From the NCBI GenBank assembly GCA_016765135.1, contig JAESQN010000018.1:1-43770 (forward strand): a DNA stretch of 43,770 nt. The letters run 5' to 3'. The notes beneath the pieces were generated by a model. That model did not search any database, was not told the origin of the DNA, and saw nothing but the letters and a program-made list of their open reading frames with translations. Positions 1 through 8,081 of the stretch are shown piece by piece. This DNA comes from Robiginitomaculum sp. (GTDB taxonomy: Bacteria; Pseudomonadota; Alphaproteobacteria; Caulobacterales; Maricaulaceae). Each line of letters begins with the position of its first letter. Position 1 is the stretch's first letter. The translations under genes and the position numbers were made by a program.

Positions 1-90
1 GATGCTGATGCGGGATTTCAGGCCGAGAGCCAGAGTTCCTTCAAAATTACCGTCTTTGCTTTGGCTTACATATCCTAGTGCTTGTGCCAT
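1..90 (-). CDS. DUF736 family protein, N-terminal fragment
   Basis: The first 30 codons of a minus-strand gene that runs off the left edge. The start ATG (88-90) is preceded by a GGAGAC ribosome binding site. The visible protein begins MAQALGYVSQSKDG and continues with an NFEGTLALGLKSRI stretch, which matches the start of the DUF736 family (typically a G-x-F-x-G-T/x-I/L-x-T-L pattern). DUF736 proteins are small proteins of unknown function carried almost only by plasmids and integrative conjugative elements of Proteobacteria, so this marks the left part of the window as mobile DNA. The family assignment rests on only 30 residues. Confidence 0.6.
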   Translation of the reverse strand, partial: MAQALGYVSQSKDGNFEGTLALGLKSRISI

Positions 91-120
91 TTTTTAGTCT
101 CCATTTAATGCCAGCCAATT

Positions 121-376
121 TACGGAAGCCTGTCTCCCTGCTGACGGGGACCGAAGAGGCCTATGCCAAAAATCTGCATACCCCCTTCAAAATCTCTTCA
201 TGAAATGTGGGCGCAACAAAGTGGAGCAGGTCAGTTTCAAACTATTTTGGGCGCTCTTGCGCCGTGCGCGAGGAAGCTTTAGCCGGGGAAAATAGTTTGA
301 AACTGATCTTATGCAGATTTTTGGCATGGGCCAGGTCACCACCCAGACAGCAGGGAGATAAGGCTTTCGGACATTT
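121..376. repeat. Large imperfect inverted repeat in a 408-bp gene-free stretch
   Basis: The inner arms TCAGTTTCAAACTATTTT (231-248) and its exact reverse complement (289-306) enclose a 40-bp loop. The outer arms 121-180 and 310-370 are also reverse complements of each other with scattered mismatches; both contain the block ATGCCAAAAATCTGCATA or its complement (GCATGGGCC instead of GCATAGGCC on the right) and a CAGCAGGGAGA block. About 50 bp (181-230) are extra in the left arm. No convincing gene lies between 91 and 498. It may be the remains of a palindromic mobile element or a structural signal of the host element. Confidence 0.8.
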
Positions 377-498
377 GCTGATCTTTACTTGGGGACTGGA
401 GAATTGTGCGAGTGATAGGCTGTGTATGACAATGTGAAGATGATGATTTTTAAGAACCGGGTTCCTGGGTTAAGATTTTGTTTTCAGTATTGGTGTGA

Positions 499-801
499 AT
501 GATAGCGAAATGGATGGTAAGTTTCTTGATTTTTGGAGCGTTTACCTATGACGGTTGCCTGATTTATGGTGGTTGGAAGCGGATTGATAGGATGTCTGGT
601 AAGCTGCATATTTCGCTTATCCTGGCCCATCCGATGATTGGCCCGCGTAAGGTTTATGCTTATCGAGGTCGAGCCACTGGTAAGCCAAAAACACTTTTGC
701 AACCTTTAGAACCAGGCAGGATAGTCTCTGCTCAAATGACCGTTCTCTTTGGCCTAATAATCGGCGGGGTTTTGGTAATATTCGGCTTAAGCCTGATGTG
801 A
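499..801 (+). CDS. Small membrane protein of unknown function
   Basis: 100 residues, not recognised. A hydrophobic N-terminal segment (about residues 4-25, MVSFLIFGAFTYDGCLIYGG) and a strongly hydrophobic C-terminal helix (about 80-98, TVLFGLIIGGVLVIFGL) suggest two membrane crossings, with a basic, proline-containing middle. ATG start at 499; the ribosome binding site is weak. It lies 29 bp upstream of another small membrane protein on the same strand, so the two may be cotranscribed. No homologue inside the window. Being a gene at all is supported by its hydrophobic pattern and its tandem position with the next gene. Confidence 0.5.
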   Translation: MIAKWMVSFLIFGAFTYDGCLIYGGWKRIDRMSGKLHISLILAHPMIGPRKVYAYRGRATGKPKTLLQPLEPGRIVSAQMTVLFGLIIGGVLVIFGLSLM

Positions 802-830
802 TTGATAAAATCAAACAAATATGACATTCT

Positions 831-1169
831 ATGTTTGCAATGAAAAATGTTGAACTTGAACTAGATATTCAAATACTCCATGAAAAACATGGAGTCTCGC
901 ACCTTATATTAGAATCGCTCACCACTAACCCTAAAGAAGCGCGAGAATGTATTCGGTTCTTCAAACAAATGATGTTCCTGTTTAATGGTGGATTGATAGC
1001 TGTTGGTTTTGGTTTGCTATGGATCGGGCTAACACATCTCTCATACGTTGGGTACGCCTGTATATTAGCTGGGACTGTGTTGGTAATACGATTTACCTTG
1101 GTGTTCATGCGTCAAATAAATGCAGTGCGGGCAATGGAACATGTGGCTAAAAAACACTCGCTGATATGA
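831..1169 (+). CDS. Two-TM small membrane protein, paralogue of 5331-5666
   Basis: 112 residues of unknown function. A helical cytoplasmic-type N-terminus (about 1-48) is followed by two adjacent membrane helices (about 50-68 and 72-91) and a short basic tail ending in HSLI. It is clearly related to the minus-strand protein at 5331-5666: both have an L-x2-K pattern, then SL-T-x-P-x2-AR-x3-IR-x2-K, a helical hairpin, then RQ-x-NA and a terminal HSLI. That shared end suggests a conserved functional tail. A second ATG at 840 is an alternative start. The two copies flank a block of unknown genes in inverted orientation. Confidence 0.65.
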   Translation: MFAMKNVELELDIQILHEKHGVSHLILESLTTNPKEARECIRFFKQMMFLFNGGLIAVGFGLLWIGLTHLSYVGYACILAGTVLVIRFTLVFMRQINAVRAMEHVAKKHSLI

Positions 1170-1228
1170 GATGTTCAAGCACATATGAAGGTTTCTAGTG
1201 TTTTCTTGCTTGGGTTGTGATATATATA

Positions 1229-1309
1229 GTTGCGGCAAAATAAAGTTGGGATGAAACTGATTGACTTGCACTGCATATGCACAATCGTTTGACTATATTT
1301 TGCCGCAAC
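1229..1309. repeat. Perfect 14-bp inverted repeat
   Basis: GTTGCGGCAAAATA at 1229-1242 and its exact reverse complement TATTTTGCCGCAAC at 1296-1309 enclose 53 bp. It lies in the 199-bp intergenic stretch between two genes that converge here. No U-tract follows, so a simple intrinsic terminator is unlikely. Confidence 0.75.
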
Positions 1310-1311
1310 GT

Positions 1312-1361
1312 TTATCAGTAGACGTTGCGGCGCATTTGTGTGCCGCCCGTCTTGCTGATAA
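1312..1361. repeat. Long imperfect hairpin
   Basis: TTATCAG (1312-1318) pairs with CTGATAA (1355-1361), and the inside continues with imperfect pairing (GTTGCGGCGCA against TGTGCCGCC) around a TTTG loop, giving a stem of about 20 bp. It sits 8 bp past the stop of the minus-strand gene at 1369 and could stop its transcription, although no T-run is seen. Confidence 0.55.
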
Positions 1362-1368
1362 GTTGGCT

Positions 1369-1728
1369 TCAAGCGGCCTTCCGCTCCAAATGTTCTAAAA
1401 CATGCAAAACAACCCCTTGGCTAGGTGTAGCCTCGTTGTTGTAAATTTCGTCTGCTTTCCATAATTCCAACAAAACAAAAACATCTTTGCCATTTTGTAT
1501 CTTCATGGAACCCGCTTCGATTAACAAAGCTTGTTGCCTGTCAAGTAGCTGTGCTTGCTGGGCCGCTATGGACGCACTTTCATCCTCGTCTTTAGCGACA
1601 ATATCAGCCGTTTTAAACAAGTTCATTGAGATGAGTTTGTATTCGTTTAATATATCTGCAAGAGTACGCTCGCCCTCACCTTGACCGTGACTTTCATTTT
1701 CTGAAATATCTGTTTTTTTATTTTCCAT
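1369..1728 (-). CDS. Hypothetical acidic soluble protein
   Basis: 119 residues from the ATG at 1726-1728 (a TTG four codons upstream is possible but less likely). Not recognised. The N-terminus is polar and probably disordered (MENKKTDISENESHGQG). The rest is predicted helical and rich in Asp, Glu, Ala and Gln (for example DEDESASIAAQQAQLLDRQQ), with no membrane segment or signal peptide. It might act as a small adaptor or chaperone-like protein, but nothing in the sequence gives a function. It is divergent from the large gene at 1951, with a 222-bp gap that must hold both promoters. Confidence 0.55.
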   Translation of the reverse strand: MENKKTDISENESHGQGEGERTLADILNEYKLISMNLFKTADIVAKDEDESASIAAQQAQLLDRQQALLIEAGSMKIQNGKDVFVLLELWKADEIYNNEATPSQGVVLHVLEHLERKAA

Positions 1729-1950
1729 TGTATTTCCCAATTCACTTTGTGTTGCGGGCGCCTTGTGGCAAAAGTTTGATTTGCACCAGCATCAGCACGA
1801 ATCATCCCCGACATGTCAATATTGGGCAAGTAATTTCGAAAAATATAAGCACGGACGGGTACATAAAAGTTAATTAATTGTCAAAGCCCCTTAACAAGCA
1901 CCATAGTTTCATGTATTAGAGAACAGTAATGGCTTGGGGGCTAAGATTTA

Positions 1951-3549
1951 ATGAACCAGAGCGTTCGAGAAATAGTAGGGTTGGTGCATGCTTCTGGCAG
2001 CTTGGGGAAATCCAAGCGCCAGAGCGATTTGCTACGCTATCTGCTGACTGCAAAAGAACAAGGTCGCCTAGACAGCATCAGTCAATACAGTATCGCAATT
2101 GATGTTTTGGGTAGGCCAGAGAGTTTCGACTCGTCTACCGACAGTATTGTGCGCGGGGAGATGCACCGTTTGCGTAAAAACCTCAAACTGTTTAACGGTC
2201 AATCAAAAGGCCTGCATTTGAAAATACCTCGCGCCGAATTTGAGGTTGTTGTTAAAATTAAGACAGAAAACCAAAAATTTCCATTTCTCAAAATATACTA
2301 CAAGCCACTTGCATTTGCTGCCACCGCCTTGGTCGTTGCAACATTCGGGTTGGTCACTATGCCTGCCAATACACCGACTTCTGCGTTTGCTTCAAACTGC
2401 TCATCCATGATTCCAAATGTGAGCGTAGTGAATTCAGGCAGTTCAACAGACCTGCAATTATATGTAGGCAAAATTATTCGATCATCATTGTCACAATATA
2501 CCAATATTCAATTGGTCGATGATATCGAGGCTTGTGCGGATAACGGTACGCCGTCCTTCACGGTGGACTATATGGTGTTTGAGGAAAACGGAACGTACAG
2601 AGTTGCGCTGACAACGTATAATGAATTGCCGGCAAACATTGTGGGGTTCACAAACATTGGTGGAGTTATTGGCCAACCTGATGACAAGGATGATTTGTAT
2701 TATACTTTGGCCACATTGTTGAGTGAATTGGCTAAACCGTATGGCACTATCGCGCGACATTCTGTTACAAAAACATGGAATTCACAAACATATAAAAACA
2801 ATTATCGTTGTTTGATAGTTATGTATGATTCTTTTTCAGGTGAATCAAGCAGAGAGTATGAGGAAGCATTTTCATGTTTAAAAAACTCTGCCGAATCGAA
2901 TTTAGCATCATTAGATAATCTTGGAGGTTTGGCTGCTAGTTATCTTGAACAGGCACAAGGTTATCGAAGCAAAACTACGGATAATCCGCTTTTAGAGGCT
3001 CATAGAATTATTGAGGGCGCTGGAGATCGTTGGATTACCAGTGCTGAAATGACTACTGCTAAAATTGTATATGAAGCGGAACGCCCAGATTTTAGTGCTG
3101 AACGATTAAAAAGAACGCTCAACGATGCTGAAATAAGGTATAAGTCACACCCGCAAACCCTCTTGATAGTCGCCGCTTATACTGGCTATAAACTTGGCGA
3201 TTGGGAGCATGCCAAGCACCTTTCTAATCAAGTAAAGCGCATACATTCTGAAAGAGATAATTCGGTTTTTGTAATTGAAGCAGCCTATTCCATTTTATAC
3301 GAATCGCCTAAAACAAGCATGGAAGCGTGTAAAAACATTTACTCTAAAAACTCGTTGATAGCTAATTTGATTGTTCATGCTTGTGCCAGGCAAGCCCAAG
3401 ACAAAGTGTGGTTTGAAAAAACCCAATCGAATTTAAACCGGTTGCAATATTCAACCACCGCACGACAAATTAAATTTCTTAAAAATAAAAACTTAGATTC
3501 TGCATTCACAGATAAAATAATAGGAGCATTAAGCCTTCCTCCTGTATAA
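1951..3549 (+). CDS. Membrane-anchored winged-helix-like regulator with helical periplasmic part
   Basis: 532 residues. Residues about 20-95 resemble the N-terminal DNA-binding-like module that precedes TPR or adenylate-cyclase-type regions in many proteobacterial and acidobacterial proteins: SDLLRYLLTA, then YSIAIDVLGRPESFDSSTDS, IVRGEMHRLRKNLK and LHLKIPRAEFEVVV. One membrane helix follows (about 111-132). The rest would be periplasmic, with a mixed domain (about 145-260) and a helical, TPR-like end (about 300-525, with ALE and Cys-containing helical pairs). The layout matches CadC-type one-component signalling, with the DNA-binding part inside and the sensor outside. It is upstream of a small secreted protein that could be a target or a ligand. 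Target and signal are unknown. Confidence 0.6.
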   Translation: MNQSVREIVGLVHASGSLGKSKRQSDLLRYLLTAKEQGRLDSISQYSIAIDVLGRPESFDSSTDSIVRGEMHRLRKNLKLFNGQSKGLHLKIPRAEFEVVVKIKTENQKFPFLKIYYKPLAFAATALVVATFGLVTMPANTPTSAFASNCSSMIPNVSVVNSGSSTDLQLYVGKIIRSSLSQYTNIQLVDDIEACADNGTPSFTVDYMVFEENGTYRVALTTYNELPANIVGFTNIGGVIGQPDDKDDLYYTLATLLSELAKPYGTIARHSVTKTWNSQTYKNNYRCLIVMYDSFSGESSREYEEAFSCLKNSAESNLASLDNLGGLAASYLEQAQGYRSKTTDNPLLEAHRIIEGAGDRWITSAEMTTAKIVYEAERPDFSAERLKRTLNDAEIRYKSHPQTLLIVAAYTGYKLGDWEHAKHLSNQVKRIHSERDNSVFVIEAAYSILYESPKTSMEACKNIYSKNSLIANLIVHACARQAQDKVWFEKTQSNLNRLQYSTTARQIKFLKNKNLDSAFTDKIIGALSLPPV

Positions 3550-3659
3550 ATATCTATAAAAGTTGCATAAGTGCCCAAGCCTAAAAACTAATACTTTATT
3601 AACCATATCCCCTCACCATAGAGTTGTTAATTTTCAACTTTACCTAAAAGGGGGTTATT

Positions 3660-3926
3660 ATGAAAAAACTATTAGCAACAACCGCAATCTGTCTGGTTAT
3701 GGCAACGGGATTAAATGGCATTTCTAGTGCAAACGAAGCTGCTTCCGCAGTGGCATATAACGCTCAAGATTTCGCCGTAGCAAACGTAAAACAAAATGTG
3801 TATATGGCCGAAACAAGTCTTTATAGAGGCGACTTTCAACAAGTAGCACGATCCACATCAGTTAATGATCTATATTCTGGTATGGGTTCCGCTTTGATGG
3901 GTTCCATAAGAATGTTTCGCTATTAA
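3660..3926 (+). CDS. Small secreted protein of unknown function
   Basis: 88 residues with a clear Sec signal peptide (MKKLLATTAICLVMATGLNG, cleavage probably near ISSA-NEA). The mature part is about 60 residues, has no cysteine, and is rich in Ala, Ser, Asn and Tyr, ending SALMGSIRMFRY. A strong ribosome binding site (AAGGGGG) stands 8 bases before the ATG. A short palindrome, GTTG-N8-CAAC, lies in the leader. It sits between a membrane-bound winged-helix-like protein and an unknown 354-residue protein on the same strand, with 38 bp to the latter, so the three may form one response unit. Not recognised as a known family. Confidence 0.6.
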   Translation: MKKLLATTAICLVMATGLNGISSANEAASAVAYNAQDFAVANVKQNVYMAETSLYRGDFQQVARSTSVNDLYSGMGSALMGSIRMFRY

Positions 3927-3964
3927 AATTGTTAGTTCTCACAACCATCTATATTGAGGGCTAA

Positions 3965-5029
3965 ATGTTTCTAACAGCCGACACGGTTCGTTCCTTTGCG
4001 GTACAAAGGAACAGAGAGTTAAGCTTTGCCTATCTCAAAGAGAACGGTGAACTGCTATCTATTGCCGCGAGTTCTGGCCTATTGCTAGAACCTGCGGCAC
4101 TTGAGCATTATCGTAGTTTTTATGATGATGCCCTAAACACCTGTGAGTTTTTCCCGCAGTATTTCAGGTTTATCCTGGCTATAGTGATGGATTTGGAAGA
4201 CCTTGGCTATCAGGGAACCACCGGTGAGAAAATTTGTGATTATGTGGTATCTCAGGGGTATCTTGATTATGAGACCTCTGACACTCGGCGCTTGGAAATC
4301 CTTACTCTACTTGCCCGACGTAGGCCTGAAGGTGATATAGAACGCGAATATCGAGAAAAGCTGATTGAGAGCATAGATAAGTTTATCAGCAAGCCCGATC
4401 ATTTCATCAAATTCAACAAACCTTTATTTTATGAACTAACCCATTTCATATTTTTCCTGACAAATTACGGCCAGAATACCATACCACTCAAAAACCCACC
4501 TATAGAGTGCCTGACCAATGTGGGCATATTGGCACTTCTTGATGATGATGTGGATTTACTTGCCGAAATTTGTATCTGTTTCAAATTTCTAGGTGAGAAA
4601 CCGCCTGTGTTCTGGGAGAAATATGTAGAAAACGCATTAAGCGAAATTACCACATCGTTTGATGCGAGTGTCACATCTGCTCTAAACAGCGCAACTGATG
4701 AATATCACGCCTATTTTATGATGAACTGGCTACTCGCCTTGCGCAAACTGCCAACATTTACCGAAAATTTTAATGGCCGCCCGCCGTATTTTTCTTTGCC
4801 TGAAAAAGAACCGTCCGTACTACCCATACTCTCGGATGCGCTGTACAAAACCCAAATTGCCAAAACCATGTCACCAGAACAATGCTCGGCAACACTTCTA
4901 ACACTCTCTCCAAGCAACAAAACCCTGCTATCGGATGCACTCGCGTCTACACCACAAACAGCCATGCTTTTATTCAAATACAGCCAAGGTGTTTTCAACG
5001 AAAAAACCTTATCAATATTTACCCATTAA
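3965..5029 (+). CDS. Hypothetical helical protein, 354 aa
   Basis: A cytosolic protein without signal peptide or membrane helix. The ATG at 3965 follows a GAGGG ribosome binding site. It looks all-helical, with many Leu/Phe/Tyr repeats (for example FFPQYFRFILAIVMDLEDLG at about 60-79) and several HEAT-like helical pairs, and it contains scattered cysteines (TCEFFP, CLTN, EICICF). I do not recognise a family. Its position right after a short secreted protein hints at a maturation or regulation partner of that protein, but this is only context. Confidence 0.55.
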   Translation: MFLTADTVRSFAVQRNRELSFAYLKENGELLSIAASSGLLLEPAALEHYRSFYDDALNTCEFFPQYFRFILAIVMDLEDLGYQGTTGEKICDYVVSQGYLDYETSDTRRLEILTLLARRRPEGDIEREYREKLIESIDKFISKPDHFIKFNKPLFYELTHFIFFLTNYGQNTIPLKNPPIECLTNVGILALLDDDVDLLAEICICFKFLGEKPPVFWEKYVENALSEITTSFDASVTSALNSATDEYHAYFMMNWLLALRKLPTFTENFNGRPPYFSLPEKEPSVLPILSDALYKTQIAKTMSPEQCSATLLTLSPSNKTLLSDALASTPQTAMLLFKYSQGVFNEKTLSIFTH

Positions 5030-5078
5030 CTCTAAACACAAAAACTGGTTACATTTAAGCCCATCACAGGGTATTTCT

Positions 5079-5282
5079 ATGTCTGAATACATATGGGGTA
5101 TGGGAATGACAGTTTATGCAAATGGTGTGTATCAAAATGACGGTGCACTAGAAATGCTATATTCTCACGATCACCAGATTGCCCGGTGCATTGTTAGGCT
5201 GTATCACAAGGGTATAAAGGTTTCTGAGATTTGCAACAAACTTGGGGTCAGTCCACAAAGAGTAAGCGAAGTTCTTTTGTGA
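5079..5282 (+). CDS. Small helix-turn-helix protein
   Basis: 67 residues starting at the ATG at 5079; the longer reading frame upstream overlaps the preceding gene in another frame and is not needed. The C-terminal part is a canonical helix-turn-helix: ARCIVRLYHKGIKVSEICNKLGVSPQRVSEVLL is split by me into a first helix (about 35-45), a turn at KGIKVSE, and a recognition helix SPQRVSEVL. Such short resolvase/sigma-region-4-like modules bind DNA. It may regulate the unknown genes just upstream, which are on the same strand. Confidence 0.5.
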   Translation: MSEYIWGMGMTVYANGVYQNDGALEMLYSHDHQIARCIVRLYHKGIKVSEICNKLGVSPQRVSEVLL

Positions 5283-5330
5283 CAAGTCCAACCTGCTACT
5301 ACCCAGCTTTGCACTATAAACACCAGAAAA

Positions 5331-5666
5331 TTATATCAAACTGTGATAAGAGGCGATTTTTTCTATCTCGGATATAGCGTTTTTTTGTCTCAAGAATGAA
5401 GCTGCGAAATAACCGGCACCCAATATTCCTAATATGCCAAGAACCATTCCAAACCAAACAGCTCGCCAGTACAAACCCAGTCCCAACAACACTATCCCTA
5501 GCAATGCAGGCAATACAGATGTGGTAACAAGCCTAGTCTTGAGTAACCGGATATAGGTTCGTGCTACTTGAGGTGATGTAGCGAGGCTGGAAACAAGAAT
5601 CGAGCCAAGGTTATACTTGCTTCGCAAATATTCCAAATCTTCTGTAAGCCCTGATGAATTTGACAT
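5331..5666 (-). CDS. Two-TM small membrane protein, paralogue of 831-1169
   Basis: 111 residues, ATG at 5664-5666. An N-terminal helical part (ends near residue 45, TYIRLLKTRL) is followed by two membrane helices (about 48-68 and 72-93) and a short tail ending SYHSLI. It aligns along its full length with the plus-strand protein at 831-1169, including SLATSPQVAR against SLTTNPKEAR and RQKNA against RQINA. Function is unknown; conservation of the cytoplasmic N-part and the HSLI tail suggests a real protein-protein contact site. Confidence 0.65.
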   Translation of the reverse strand: MSNSSGLTEDLEYLRSKYNLGSILVSSLATSPQVARTYIRLLKTRLVTTSVLPALLGIVLLGLGLYWRAVWFGMVLGILGILGAGYFAASFLRQKNAISEIEKIASYHSLI

Positions 5667-6043
5667 ACATGTCCTATTTGATGTCCACTAAACCAAATTT
5701 TTGAATTATGTGTGCTAATGGTTAAAAAATCAAGCACGGTCTTTGGTTCCGCCTGTTCACGAGGCCGCGTATACTATTTACCAATGCCTGGCAAACAGCT
5801 TTAGCACCAACGGTTGTTTTGTCTCACCGTCTACAATCAGATTCATTGATGAGGGATCCTTACACCAAGGACTTGTTATGAATAGTAACAACCATCAAGG
5901 AAAACCATTATGGCCAACCAACATACAAAAGAATTTCAATAACACCCAAAGCACTCAGAAAATAGCTGCTTTTTGCAACACAAATACGGCTCGTACCCCT
6001 TTTGGGAGCGCGAGCCGCTTTACAGGCGGTGTATCGGGGGAGA
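5667..6043. other. 377-bp gene-poor stretch with short doubtful ORFs and a hairpin
   Basis: No gene I can defend. Two short plus-strand reading frames have fair ribosome binding sites: 5878-6090 (70 codons, AAGGA 7 bases upstream), whose end runs antisense into parB, and 5910-5942 (10 codons, MANQHTKEFQ). Both may be scars of lost genes. ACAGGCGG (6022-6029) pairs with CCGCCTGT (6049-6056) across the parB stop codon, but without a T-run. Confidence 0.4.
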
Positions 6044-7828
6044 CTATGCCGCCTGTTTTCTCGGTGTGGGTTTTGCTGTTCGCTTATTGAACAATTTCGC
6101 AATACGTTTCCAGTTTTGCGCGGGTGGGCATCCGCTTGTTTCACGGTAATGGATGGCAGGGAATGCCGCCCATCTTGGGAGCCAGTCGGGGCTTGCTTCG
6201 TCTACGCCATGCCCTGCCATGCGGTTCTTGATGATTTGCTTTTGGTTTTTGGCCGTGTCGGTGACACACCCTTGGGTTGTGGATTTTCCGGCTATGTCCG
6301 CGACCATCTGATTGACCACGCCTTTGTCGCGTAGGATGTCAAAGAACGCTTCATCAGGTGACCAGTAATTGCCAAAGTCCGCGCCCGTTAGAACACCAAC
6401 GGCTTCCACTGCGCCGCTATTGGCCGCTAGGGTTTCAGCCATGCAGAACGTCATTATTCGCAAGACTGATTTATCATCAAGGTCGAGCAAGGTGGCAAAG
6501 ACAGCGTTCAAGCTGAACATGCTTTCATAGCGGTGATATATCTGTGCGTTGTCTCCTTTAATGCCAAGCAATTTGATAACTACTTTGCGTTCTTCGGCAA
6601 GTTCCTGTTCCGCCCTGGAGTTTTTAACACTGGTTTGCGTGGCTTCCTTTCTGGTGTTTTGCTCATCCTTGGACACTTTCCAATGCCGTGAACCCGTTAT
6701 CATGTGTGCAACTGTCAGGCGCAGTGCCATCTTGGGGTGTTGGAGCAGTGCCGCCCGCGCAATGCTATGGCGGTGTAAATTCATATACTCCGCCATCGGG
6801 CCTGACATTTCAGGACGCGGTTTTGTGTCTGGCTTTTCGGCTCCGTTTTGCGTCTGGCGGTCTATCCGCCGTGCTTCGGCTTCTGGCAGAAAGCCCTCAT
6901 GGAATATCACATGTCCATCGTTCTTGACCTCGATATAGACATTGCCGCCTTGTTCCTTACTGCGCTCCACATGCTCCCATCCATAAAATGTTTGTCTCAC
7001 ATCACCGATGAACACGTTTTTCCAACCGTCTTTCTCGTATTGCTCCGCTTCCAGTGCAACAACGGTATTCTGACATGACCAGAATAAATCAGGGTCAGCG
7101 AATTGGCCGTGTTCGCCAAACAGGTCTGTGATGATGGTGCCCTTATATTCCTCCATAGGAAACAGGGCTTTATCGGTGGTGACAAGACCACCACCTGATA
7201 GCCATGCCTTTAACTGGTCGCCTTGCGGTGCATAATCATCAGACTTGAATATCTTTAGCCATGCCGCCTGCTGTTTCTTACTCGCCATAGTTAGGGCGCG
7301 GATGGTAGCAGGATTGATTTCCTCATCGGTGTATAATTTACGGAGTTGCGGCGAGAGCGAACCAAGGGCAAGCCGCTGTTTCACGGCGCGTTCGGTTATA
7401 CCAAACACGGCGGCGATCTCGGCAATGCTTTCGCCTTTGCCCGCGAGTTTCTTAAACGCTTCGTATTGCTCCATTTCTGTCGGGGCAAGACGGGCTATGT
7501 TTTCCAATATGCTGGCTTCCAAGCCAAGCGCATCATCGTCCGCGTCCATGATACAACAAGGTACGGGAGCAATTTTAGCTCCGTCTTTCTCAATCGCTTT
7601 CAAACAATAAAAACGTCTGCGCCCGGCAATAACACCGTAGGCATTTTTATTGCCCTTGGTTGGTTCCGCCCGTACTAAAAGCGGCTGACGAATACCGCGT
7701 TCTCTAACGCTCGGCAATATGTCCGATATATCAGGCGCTTTATTGCCTTTGGTCTTATTGCGCATATTCAGTTTCGAGATATGCAAATCCGCAAGCGTTA
7801 TATGTTTCAAGTCGAGTGGTTTGGTCAT
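6044..7828 (-). CDS. ParB/RepB/KorB-type partition or regulatory protein
   Basis: 594 residues. The N-terminal ParB nuclease-like domain (about 10-110) shows RERGIRQPLLVRAE and a GRRRF box (a variant of the family G-x-RR motif), then the helix-turn-helix region (about 130-165, SIAEIAAVFGITERAVKQRL) typical of ParB/KorB/RepB proteins. The long C-terminal part (about 200-594) is not recognised; it is the plasmid/ICE form of ParB rather than the roughly 300-residue chromosomal one. It would bind DNA and aid segregation, replication control or gene regulation of the mobile element. It is the last gene of a minus-strand operon that starts with ardA, 4 bp after the preceding gene. RBS GGAGA. Confidence 0.8.
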   Translation of the reverse strand: MTKPLDLKHITLADLHISKLNMRNKTKGNKAPDISDILPSVRERGIRQPLLVRAEPTKGNKNAYGVIAGRRRFYCLKAIEKDGAKIAPVPCCIMDADDDALGLEASILENIARLAPTEMEQYEAFKKLAGKGESIAEIAAVFGITERAVKQRLALGSLSPQLRKLYTDEEINPATIRALTMASKKQQAAWLKIFKSDDYAPQGDQLKAWLSGGGLVTTDKALFPMEEYKGTIITDLFGEHGQFADPDLFWSCQNTVVALEAEQYEKDGWKNVFIGDVRQTFYGWEHVERSKEQGGNVYIEVKNDGHVIFHEGFLPEAEARRIDRQTQNGAEKPDTKPRPEMSGPMAEYMNLHRHSIARAALLQHPKMALRLTVAHMITGSRHWKVSKDEQNTRKEATQTSVKNSRAEQELAEERKVVIKLLGIKGDNAQIYHRYESMFSLNAVFATLLDLDDKSVLRIMTFCMAETLAANSGAVEAVGVLTGADFGNYWSPDEAFFDILRDKGVVNQMVADIAGKSTTQGCVTDTAKNQKQIIKNRMAGHGVDEASPDWLPRWAAFPAIHYRETSGCPPAQNWKRIAKLFNKRTAKPTPRKQAA

Positions 7829-7832
7829 GGCG

Positions 7833-8081
7833 TCAGTCTCCTATTTTGCCAGTTGGTGGGGTTTGTAAATTGATGAAATCAAGTAGGTCAATCTGGGCGC
7901 GTGCAACTTCGTCAAACAGGCCAATATCGCACGACTTTTGCTGTGCATTCGGGTTCCGCTTGGGTGTCATGGGGTGATAAGTTCGGGCAGTGAATTTCTC
8001 GCCGAGGGTGACAGGGCGAACGCCATCAATCAGGGTCTGCTCTCCGACTTCGGTTTGCTCATATTTGGGTTTGGCTTTCAT
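7833..8081 (-). CDS. Hypothetical mobile-element protein
   Basis: 82 residues if started at the ATG 8079-8081, which overlaps the TGA of the upstream gene (ATGA), typical of translational coupling; a start at 8108 is possible but would overlap by 31 bases. The protein is polar and basic at its N-terminus (MKAKPKYEQ), with no membrane segment, a proline-rich middle (YHPMTPKRNP) and an acidic helical C-terminus (EVARAQIDLLDFINLQ). No family recognised. Its place between ardA and parB suggests a role in element maintenance. Confidence 0.6.
   Translation of the reverse strand: MKAKPKYEQTEVGEQTLIDGVRPVTLGEKFTARTYHPMTPKRNPNAQQKSCDIGLFDEVARAQIDLLDFINLQTPPTGKIGD

Noticed and set aside
207-437. 76-codon plus-strand reading frame
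   Set aside because: It starts at GTG and runs through the inverted repeat at 121-376; composition follows the palindrome and there is no ribosome binding site or family pattern.
5743-6090. 115-codon plus-strand reading frame before parB
   Set aside because: Low-complexity Asn/Thr-rich, runs antisense into parB, no family pattern. A shorter start at 5878 has a fair ribosome binding site and is mentioned only as a doubtful ORF.
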